A stretch of 10,755 bases of DNA from a bacterium (lineage in GTDB: Bacteria; Verrucomicrobiota; Verrucomicrobiia; Limisphaerales; UBA11358): contig JAJXXI010000481.1 in the NCBI GenBank assembly GCA_021781185.1, forward strand, positions 1 through 10,755, written 5' to 3'. Of this stretch, positions 5,928 to 10,755 are shown in pieces. A model generated the notes under the pieces. That model was not told where the DNA came from, did not search any database, and worked only from the letters and a program-made list of their open reading frames with translations. Position 1 is the stretch's first letter. Each line of letters opens with the position of its first letter. A program made the position numbers and the translations under genes.

Positions 5928-6371
5928 ATGACAACATCTCCTGCGCCAGCCGATGTCCAAATCCGCCTGATAAACACCCGGACGGAGGCGCATCCGTTTT
6001 GTTTTGTCTGTAGCGGCTCCAATCCGATGGGGCTGGCGTTGCGTTACGAGTCGCAGCCGGACGGCAGCGTGAGCGCGAAATTTTTGGGCCACAGCGCGCT
6101 GGAAGGTTATTCCGGAGTATTGCATGGCGGTTTGATCGCCACACTGCTGGATGGCGCGATGACCCACTGTCTGTTTGCGCGCGGCATTCGCGGCCTGACG
6201 GCGGAATTGAAAGTGCGTTATCGCGAGCGCGTCGTGGCCGCTGAAGAAGTGATTCTGCGAGCCTGGCTGGAGGACGAGGCTCACGGTCTGTTTCAGTTAC
6301 GGGCTGAACTCACGCAGGGCGGCACGCTCAAGGCCAGTGCCGCTGGCAAATTTGTGAATCAACATGAATAA
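5928..6371 (+). CDS. PaaI-type hotdog-fold thioesterase
   Basis: A 147-residue single-domain hotdog protein, predicted to hydrolyse an acyl- or aryl-CoA thioester in the cytoplasm. The core reads YSGVLHGGLIATLLDGAMTH (61-80). HGG at 66-68 and D75 match the PaaI/4-hydroxybenzoyl-CoA thioesterase pattern. Before it is the segment HPFCFVCSGSNPMGL (22-36), a CxxC-x3-NPxGL entry motif seen in a common subgroup of these enzymes. The gene is divergent from the sigma-54 regulator and overlaps the next gene by 8 nt (its end, CATGAATAA, contains the next ATG), so the two are translationally coupled. The substrate is unknown, and nothing in the window points to a CoA pathway. Confidence 0.88.
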   Translation: MTTSPAPADVQIRLINTRTEAHPFCFVCSGSNPMGLALRYESQPDGSVSAKFLGHSALEGYSGVLHGGLIATLLDGAMTHCLFARGIRGLTAELKVRYRERVVAAEEVILRAWLEDEAHGLFQLRAELTQGGTLKASAAGKFVNQHE

Positions 6372-7209
6372 ACGCATTCGCATCACGGTGCTCGTGGAAA
6401 ACAGCGTCCATCGCCAGCGACTCGTCGCTGAGCACGGGTTGTGTTTTCACATTCAATACGGGCAGCACAGTCTGCTGTTCGACACCGGCCAGACGGACCT
6501 GGCGTTGGCTAACGCGGAAACCTTGCGTCTGCCGTTGGATCGCGTGGAGTCAATGGTTTTGAGCCACGGTCACTACGACCACACGGGCGGCGTTCCTTCA
6601 CTGTTGGCAGTCGCGCCTCAGGCGCGGATTTATCTGCATCCCGCCGCGTTTGAAAACAAATTCAGTCGCAATTCCAACGGCCAGTCGCGTGAGATTGGCA
6701 TGAGCGATGGCGTGGCGCAGGCCATCCGCAGTTGCCCGGGCGGATTTTTTGAAACCGGCAGCCGCACTGAGATCGTGGAAGGCGTCTTTGCCACCGGCGA
6801 AATTCCGCGCCTGACCCCTTACGAAGATACCGGCGGAGCGTTCTTTCTGGATGCCGAAGGCACGCGATCCGACCCGTTGTGGGATGATCAGGCACTGGTG
6901 ATTGACCGGGGCCGCAGTGTCATTTTGCTGCTCGGCTGCGCTCATGCCGGCGTGGTGAATGCGCTCAACCACGTCAGCCAATTGACCGGCGGAAAACCGG
7001 TGAGCGTGGTGATCGGCGGCCTGCATCTGGGTTCAGCCAGCGAAGAGCGAATTCAACAAACGATCGCCCGGTTGGGGGACGCCAAACTGGAATGTCTCGT
7101 CCCCGTTCACTGCACCGGCTCGCTGGCGACACACCGGTTGCAGCAGGCTTTGCCGGACATTTTCCGGCTGGCAGAAGTGGGGTCCGTGCTGGAATTTTCC
7201 CCGGATTAG
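6364..7209 (+). CDS. Metallo-beta-lactamase-fold hydrolase, COG1237 type
   Basis: A 281-residue MBL-fold protein with the dinuclear metal site H68-x-H70-x-D72-H73 in SHGHYDHTGG, then GCAHAGVVN (H194), GGLHLG (H221) and PVHCTG (H249, C250). These are the hallmarks of the COG1237 branch, annotated as 7,8-dihydropterin-6-yl-methyl-4-(beta-D-ribofuranosyl)aminobenzene 5'-phosphate synthase-like. In bacteria the true reaction of this branch is generally unproven, so the annotation names the family and not the function. Length is normal, and no signal peptide is present. It overlaps the thioesterase gene by 8 nt. Bacterial COG1237 proteins often sit near NifX-type genes in anaerobes (general knowledge), which supports a link with the divergent operon. 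It converges on the histidine kinase gene with only 13 nt between stops. Confidence 0.9.
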   Translation: MNKRIRITVLVENSVHRQRLVAEHGLCFHIQYGQHSLLFDTGQTDLALANAETLRLPLDRVESMVLSHGHYDHTGGVPSLLAVAPQARIYLHPAAFENKFSRNSNGQSREIGMSDGVAQAIRSCPGGFFETGSRTEIVEGVFATGEIPRLTPYEDTGGAFFLDAEGTRSDPLWDDQALVIDRGRSVILLLGCAHAGVVNALNHVSQLTGGKPVSVVIGGLHLGSASEERIQQTIARLGDAKLECLVPVHCTGSLATHRLQQALPDIFRLAEVGSVLEFSPD

Positions 7210-7222
7210 CGCCGGCCCGGGT

Positions 7223-8275
7223 TCAGGTTCGCGGGCGAAATTTGCCGGCAGGAACAGGCAGGATGAGCTGTGACCAAAAGAAGGCGCCGCGCCGACAACG
7301 GAACCGCGTTCCCGGCATTTGCTGGGCAAAGGCTGCCACCAGCCGGAGGCCGATCCCTAATCCCACAACCGGCCGGTGCGGCGACTGCGCGGCGCGGTTG
7401 CCGATCAGGAGAGTCGCGTGGTTGTGTGCCGGCTTGACGCGCAATTGAATGTTCCCGGAACCATGCTTGAGCGCGTTGTTGAGGAGATTGAAAAGGATCT
7501 GTTTGAGCGCGCCCCGGTCGGCCTGCACCGTGATGTTTTCGCGGCACGACCAGAGCAGCTTCCGGCCATCGGCCTGCGCCAGCCGGCCGAACGGTTCGAG
7601 TGTGTCGGCAAGATACGCCTTAAGACTGATTGCCTCTGGCGTCAGTTCGAGTCGGCCTTGTTCAGCTTGGGCAACCGCCAGCGCCGTTTCCACGTAGTTC
7701 GAGAGGCGCGCAATTTCCTCCTGTAATTCCTCGGCCAGCGCCGGGTTCATGGTCACGGACTCGGATTCAATCCGCAGCCGCAACAACTGGAGCGGCGTGC
7801 GAAGTTCATGTGCCACTTGCGCGGTGTATTCTTGCAGGTGCGTGAACGAAACTTCCATCCGGTCGAGGAGATTGTTGAAGTGGCCCACCAACTGGCCGAT
7901 TTCCGGGTCGGCATCAGTAGCCTGAATCCGCTGTGAAAGCGTCGCCACGTCGAGCTGATCCAACTGGTGATTGATCTGCTGAACCGGGCGGATCGAACGT
8001 CGGGCAATGAAATAAGCCGCGACCAGCGCCAGCCCGACCAGCGGAATGCCGGTGAGCAGCCAAAATTCCGCCAGTTCGCCGAGAATATCATGCACCTCCT
8101 GGTCCGTGAAGCTGCCGTGCAGCACCCAGTCGGGGTTGGCCGGATGCGTGCGCTCCCATTTTTCCTGGTGCAGTTCGTAGCTTAGATGCCAGTGAGCGGC
8201 CACCATGAGGGCGATCACCACCACCATCAAGCTGACGGCGAACCAGAGCGTAAGGCGCCAGCGCAGGGATTTCAT
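7223..8275 (-). CDS. Membrane sensor histidine kinase (HAMP / HisKA / HATPase)
   Basis: A 350-residue two-component sensor. TM1 is at about 9-28 and TM2 at 71-92. The periplasmic loop between them is only about 42 residues. H28, H30, H36, H44, H53 and H62 fall in or at the edge of this loop, which suggests metal or pH sensing. HAMP follows TM2 (about 90-145, IARRSIRPVQQINHQLDQLD). The H-box is QVAHELRTPLQ with H156 as phosphoacceptor, and the N-box is QILFNLLNNALKHG (259-272). The ATP lid is short: GNRAAQ directly precedes GLGIGL (305-310), with no separate DxGxG motif, a compact form found in some kinases. It overlaps the response regulator by ATGA (8272-8275), the classic coupled pair. It is the last gene of the rightward block's transcript. 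Confidence 0.94.
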   Translation of the reverse strand: MKSLRWRLTLWFAVSLMVVVIALMVAAHWHLSYELHQEKWERTHPANPDWVLHGSFTDQEVHDILGELAEFWLLTGIPLVGLALVAAYFIARRSIRPVQQINHQLDQLDVATLSQRIQATDADPEIGQLVGHFNNLLDRMEVSFTHLQEYTAQVAHELRTPLQLLRLRIESESVTMNPALAEELQEEIARLSNYVETALAVAQAEQGRLELTPEAISLKAYLADTLEPFGRLAQADGRKLLWSCRENITVQADRGALKQILFNLLNNALKHGSGNIQLRVKPAHNHATLLIGNRAAQSPHRPVVGLGIGLRLVAAFAQQMPGTRFRCRRGAFFWSQLILPVPAGKFRPRT

Positions 8276-8952
8276 GATGCGTCGGGGGCTGCGAGCGCAA
8301 AGCCGACTCCGCGCACGGTGCGGATGAGCGAGGGTTCGCCCGGACGGTCAATCTTGGAGCGCAGGTAGTTGATATAGACATTGACCACATTGGTGCCGCC
8401 GTCGAAGTGCTGGTCCCAGACGTATTCCACAATCGCCGTTTTGGAAACTGTCTTCGGGGAGGTTTGGGCAAGGAACTCCAGCAAGGCAAACTCGCGATTG
8501 GTCAGTTCAATCTCCTGCTGACCGCGCCGCACGGTGTGCGACGTCAGGTCGAGTTCCAGATCGCCGACGCGCAACAGGTGCGTTGTCCCGCCACGCTGAC
8601 GACGGGCCAGTGCCCGCAGGCGGGCTAGCAATTCATCCAGGGAGAAGGGTTTGACCAGGTAATCGTCCGCGCCGGCGTCCAGTCCGGCCACGCGGTCACG
8701 CACTTCGCCACGGGCGGTAATGAAGATGATGGGAGCCGTCAAGCCACGCCGCCGCAAACCTCGCACCAGTGTCACCCCATCAAGCTGTGGCATCATGATG
8801 TCGAGCGCCAGCGCGTCGTATTCACTGTTTTCAGCCGCCCAACGGGCCTCGGCACCGTCCTGCGCACAGTCCACCGTGTGTCCGGCTTCGCGCAGTCCGG
8901 CGGCAAGGTGACGCAACAGTTTCAGGTCGTCTTCGGCGAGCAAAATCTTCAT
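8272..8952 (-). CDS. OmpR/PhoB-family response regulator
   Basis: A 226-residue DNA-binding regulator partnered with the histidine kinase that overlaps its stop by 4 nt. The receiver domain (1-118) has the acidic pair D8-D9, phosphoacceptor D51 in LALDIMMPQLDG, T79 in FITA and K101 in VKPFS, all intact. The winged-helix domain (about 126-222) shows the recognition region GGTNVVNVYINYLRSKID and ends RTVRGVGFAL, as in CusR/CopR- and PhoB-like proteins. The ATG at 8952 begins MKILLAEDD exactly at the receiver; the open frame extends to 9480, but that part is antisense-like and overlaps the DUF2231 gene. The 73-nt gap to the DUF2231 gene has no obvious terminator or promoter, so read-through is likely. 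Target genes are not evident; the neighbouring rubrerythrin/DUF2231 genes are the simplest candidates. Confidence 0.94.
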   Translation of the reverse strand: MKILLAEDDLKLLRHLAAGLREAGHTVDCAQDGAEARWAAENSEYDALALDIMMPQLDGVTLVRGLRRRGLTAPIIFITARGEVRDRVAGLDAGADDYLVKPFSLDELLARLRALARRQRGGTTHLLRVGDLELDLTSHTVRRGQQEIELTNREFALLEFLAQTSPKTVSKTAIVEYVWDQHFDGGTNVVNVYINYLRSKIDRPGEPSLIRTVRGVGFALAAPDAS

Positions 8953-9025
8953 GGCAGCGCAGGCTGTCCTTTCACTCGACAGGCTGCCACCAACTAGCTC
9001 TTGAGAAAAGTCCAAAGCGACCCGC

Positions 9026-9562
9026 TCATTCCTCCGGGTGATTTCCCTCCGCCACAAGTTTCGGTGGCGGAGTGATGTCCGCCGCATCCTCAGCCGGCTG
9101 GTTGGCGGTGATAATATCCACGCCGGCTCCGTGACGAAACACCAGTGCGCCACCTCGGTGGCCGGTTTCATAAATCCCGTAACTGGCCGCGCCGGCGACC
9201 AGGGCGGCCACCACCGCCGCCGCCCGCGCCAACCGCGGGAAACGAAACAAGGCAATTGAAGCGATGGCTGCCACTGCCGCGATGACGGCAATGGCCAGCG
9301 TGCGCTTGCCCCAGTTCTCGTGTGCGTCCAGCAAGGCCTCGCCCTGGGGCGACAGGTTTTCCACCAGGCCGCCGTCGGATTTGCCGGTTTCCACCGCGAC
9401 CCACGCACCGAGCGCGCCAAACGTGAGCATGGCTGCGGCCAGGATTGGCACATGGTTCTTGCGCCAGAAAACTGCGGCAAACGCCACGAAGGTTCCCAGC
9501 AGGATCAGCACGACCGGGAAGTGAATGATCGCCGGGTGCAATGGGTCGGGGATGGCAGGCAT
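9026..9562 (-). CDS. DUF2231 four-helix membrane protein
   Basis: A 178-residue integral membrane protein. Four hydrophobic helices lie at about 11-33, 38-58, 88-106 and 112-131. The family opening PLHPAIIHFPVVL gives H9 and H14 at the start of helix 1. Further conserved-looking residues are E59-T-G after helix 2, H81 in AHENW before helix 3, and YETGHRGGALVFRHGAGV (131-148; H135, H144) after helix 4. This last motif is characteristic of one DUF2231 branch. Paired histidines at helix ends hint at heme or metal binding, but that is inference; the function is not established. The last 30 residues are acidic and probably disordered. The ATG at 9562 is supported by GAGGT 5-6 nt upstream. The gene lies 40 nt downstream of rubrerythrin and upstream of the two-component genes. 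Confidence 0.88.
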   Translation of the reverse strand: MPAIPDPLHPAIIHFPVVLILLGTFVAFAAVFWRKNHVPILAAAMLTFGALGAWVAVETGKSDGGLVENLSPQGEALLDAHENWGKRTLAIAVIAAVAAIASIALFRFPRLARAAAVVAALVAGAASYGIYETGHRGGALVFRHGAGVDIITANQPAEDAADITPPPKLVAEGNHPEE

Positions 9563-9567
9563 AATTA

Positions 9568-9572
9568 CCTCA
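9568..9572 (-). promoter_or_regulatory. Ribosome-binding site fixing the DUF2231 start
   Basis: On the minus strand GAGGT precedes the ATG at 9562 with spacing of about 5 nt. It is one of the few clear Shine-Dalgarno sequences here, and it selects this start over a codon 16 positions upstream that would overlap the rubrerythrin gene. Confidence 0.6.
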
Positions 9573-9602
9573 CAATTGGTTTTAAATGATGACGATTGCG
9601 AA

Positions 9603-10214
9603 TCAGCCAACCTCTTCGTAATTGCTCACCGGTTCCCGGCAGGACGGACAATTCTTGTCCGGCAGGGCGGTGGTGGTAAAACCGCAGATCTTGCAGACGT
9701 AGAATGTTACGTTCGCCTGTTTGCTGTCCAAATTATCGAGGGCGGCCTGATAAAGCCGGGCGTGTTCTTTTTCAGCCTTCTGGGCATAAACAAAAGTCCG
9801 CACAGCCTCCTTGGCTCCATCCTTCCTGGCCTGCTTGAGGAATTCGGGATACATCGTGTCGCGTTCGTAACTTTCGCCCTTGATGGCGGCCTGGAGATTT
9901 TCCGCCGTGGTGCCCGGCTTGACTTCATCCAGCTTGAAGTCCTGAACTTTCCCGCCCAATGCGAGGATCGCCTGTTTGTGGGCTTCGCGATGAATGGATT
10001 CCGCCTTGGACGCGGCGCGGAAAAGATGGGCCACATAAGCGTAGCCGTCCGCGTCGGCCTGCTTGGCGAAGGCTTCGTAGCGGTGGGCCGCGTTGGATTC
10101 GCCCTGGAAGGCGGCGTTCAGGTTGTCGAGGGTCTGCTGCGAGACTTCCGCCTGCGCAGGAGTGACTGCCGCAATGACTGCGGCACCGATGAGTGCGATG
10201 AAATAATTTTTCAT
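9603..10214 (-). CDS. rbr: Exported rubrerythrin (di-iron plus rubredoxin domain)
   Basis: A 203-residue rubrerythrin: a non-heme di-iron peroxidase that reduces hydrogen peroxide, with electrons entering through a rubredoxin-type Fe(Cys)4 site. It has a clear Sec signal peptide, MKNYFIALIGAAVIAAVTPA followed by QA|EV (cleavage after residue 22), which implies a periplasmic location; most rubrerythrins are cytosolic. The ferritin-like domain (about 27-160) has GESNAAHRYE (E39), AESIHREAH (E72, H75), GESYERD (E114, E117) and AEKEHARLY (H151), the expected di-iron ligands. The rubredoxin domain at 170-200 has C174-x2-C177 and C189-x2-C192 and is short. The start at ATG 10214 is chosen because it begins the signal peptide; the frame is open to 10346 without family similarity. 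It heads the block leading into DUF2231 and the two-component genes. Electron donors in the periplasm are unknown. Confidence 0.93.
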   Translation of the reverse strand: MKNYFIALIGAAVIAAVTPAQAEVSQQTLDNLNAAFQGESNAAHRYEAFAKQADADGYAYVAHLFRAASKAESIHREAHKQAILALGGKVQDFKLDEVKPGTTAENLQAAIKGESYERDTMYPEFLKQARKDGAKEAVRTFVYAQKAEKEHARLYQAALDNLDSKQANVTFYVCKICGFTTTALPDKNCPSCREPVSNYEEVG

Positions 10215-10262
10215 ATCGGCGGCAGTATGCCGGACTGACCGTTGGGAATCGTTTAAGCGAAC

Positions 10263-10278
10263 ATTAGAAGTTTCTAAT
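10263..10278. promoter_or_regulatory. Perfect 16-bp dyad upstream of rubrerythrin, possible operator
   Basis: ATTAGAA-GT-TTCTAAT has perfect 7-bp arms and a 2-base centre, ending 49 nt upstream of the rubrerythrin ATG. The arms resemble the TTAGAA/TTCTAA arms of Fur-superfamily sites (the Irr iron-control element has a 3-base centre). An iron- or peroxide-responsive repressor would suit the gene. The identity of the binder is inference. Confidence 0.5.
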
Positions 10279-10382
10279 CCGACCGCATGAAATCCGAACC
10301 GCCTTTGCAACGTCAAATGAAAAAAGCCGAACAACAACGCCTGCACGACAGCAGCAATGCACCGGGTGATGCCCCATGGTCA

Positions 10383-10402
10383 AGAGAGCCGGAGAGAGCC
10401 GG
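10383..10402. repeat. Two exact tandem copies of a 10-bp unit
   Basis: AGAGAGCCGG occurs twice in immediate succession, followed by the first base of a third unit. It is non-coding, just downstream of the methyltransferase stop. No function is evident; replication slippage is enough to explain it. Confidence 0.75.
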
Positions 10403-10441
10403 ATCCGCGCAGTTACATTTCAAACAGGTGCCGTTACCGTT

Positions 10442-10755
10442 TCAGTTCCGCCGGGCCAGAATCTGCACCACGGCACCACGACCGGTGTGGCCGTCGCCTT
10501 CCGTCACGTCGCGTTCCACTTCGCGGGCGATGAGCAATTCGAGGCCGGATAATTCCTCGCGCAGCCCGGCCAATGTCATGAGCAACTCAAATGATTTGGG
10601 GCCGCCGGTGCCGAATGCCAGTTGCGCCGGCGTGTAGGCTTCGAGAATGAAAACGCCCCCGGGCTGCAACCCCGCCGCCACGGCACGGTGAATCCGCCGC
10701 CGCAAATCCGGCGGCAGATGGGCAAACGTCGCGACAATTCCGGCCCACGCGCCGG
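10442..10755 (-). CDS. SAM-dependent methyltransferase, C-terminal part
   Basis: The last 104 residues of a class I (Rossmann-fold) methyltransferase; the N-terminus with the SAM-binding glycine motif lies beyond the right edge. The frame enters from the edge as GAWAGIVATFAHLPPDLRRR, then RAVAAGLQPGGVFILEAYTP. The LQPGGVFILE segment is motif III/strand 5 of the fold, and the AHLPPDLRRRIHRAV helix before it matches the TehB/UbiE-like group. The ending, REVERDVTEGDGHTGRGAVVQILARR, is usual for TehB-like small methyltransferases. The substrate cannot be told from this part. It is separated from rubrerythrin by 227 nt, so shared transcription is doubtful. Confidence 0.83.
   Translation of the reverse strand, partial: GAWAGIVATFAHLPPDLRRRIHRAVAAGLQPGGVFILEAYTPAQLAFGTGGPKSFELLMTLAGLREELSGLELLIAREVERDVTEGDGHTGRGAVVQILARRN

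Larger units (their letters stand above)
10215..10441. other. Intergenic region between the methyltransferase and rubrerythrin genes
   Basis: These 227 nt lie between two minus-strand genes. They hold the 16-bp dyad and, further away, the 10-bp tandem repeat at 10383-10402. I see no convincing -10/-35 pair and no terminator with a T tract after the methyltransferase. A plus-strand frame from 10287 exists but runs deep into the methyltransferase gene and resembles nothing. Confidence 0.6.

Noticed and set aside
8953..9480. N-terminal extension of the response regulator to about 402 residues
   Set aside because: The added part is out of frame with the DUF2231 gene on the same strand and has no domain; the receiver begins exactly at MKILLAEDD.
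10287..10637. Plus-strand gene starting MKSEPPLQRQ
   Set aside because: It overlaps the methyltransferase on the other strand for nearly 200 nt, has no ribosome-binding site and resembles nothing known.

Overview
The window is a GC-rich, gene-dense bacterial segment with no RNA genes, insertion sequences or CRISPR arrays that I can see. The best taxonomic guess is Verrucomicrobiota (Limisphaerales/Pedosphaerales-like), held loosely. It rests on the HEAT-type repeat exported protein at the left edge, whose mature part opens with a YEGKRLSVWV-like segment common in that group, and on mostly weak Shine-Dalgarno sequences. The gene content (rubrerythrin, NifX-family cluster-binding proteins) suggests a lineage with anaerobic or microaerobic life.

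Left block (1-4165, all minus strand). Reading from right to left, five genes are packed with gaps of 5-26 nt: two NifX/NifB-C-type (orange-protein-like) cluster-binding proteins, a DUF89/ARMT1-like metal-dependent phosphatase, a TrmO-type tRNA methyltransferase, and a ZIP-family divalent-metal transporter. An exported HEAT-repeat protein follows 28-34 nt downstream and runs off the left edge. The trmO reading frame is broken by one missing base in a G run.

Control region and divergent pair (4166-7209). Directly upstream of the first NifX gene is a consensus-perfect sigma-54 (-24/-12) promoter. Just beyond it, on the same strand, lies a sigma-54 enhancer-binding regulator with a cysteine-bearing PAS domain, an AAA+ domain and a Fis helix-turn-helix. 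An 18-bp imperfect dyad of the form TGGC-N10-GCCA occurs twice, in the two intergenic regions flanking this regulator and in no other intergenic region I inspected. One copy is about 206 bp upstream of the predicted sigma-54 start. The other lies between the regulator and a divergent pair encoding a hotdog thioesterase and a COG1237-type metallo-beta-lactamase-fold protein. I read these as the regulator's binding sites. The layout recalls the sigma-54-controlled divergent orp operons of Desulfovibrio, but with different cargo (DUF89, TrmO and ZIP instead of Mrp/MinD-type ATPases).

Right block (7223-10214, minus strand). A probable second transcription unit encodes an exported rubrerythrin, a four-helix DUF2231 membrane protein, an OmpR-family response regulator, and a histidine kinase whose short periplasmic loop is rich in histidine. 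This looks like a redox or metal-stress unit. A 16-bp perfect dyad (ATTAGAA-GT-TTCTAAT) sits upstream of the rubrerythrin gene and may be an operator. The right edge holds the C-terminal part of a SAM-dependent methyltransferase.

The recurring theme is metal handling: a His-rich NifX tail, His-rich ZIP loops, a Cys-rich PAS domain, a di-iron and rubredoxin protein, and a His-rich sensor loop.
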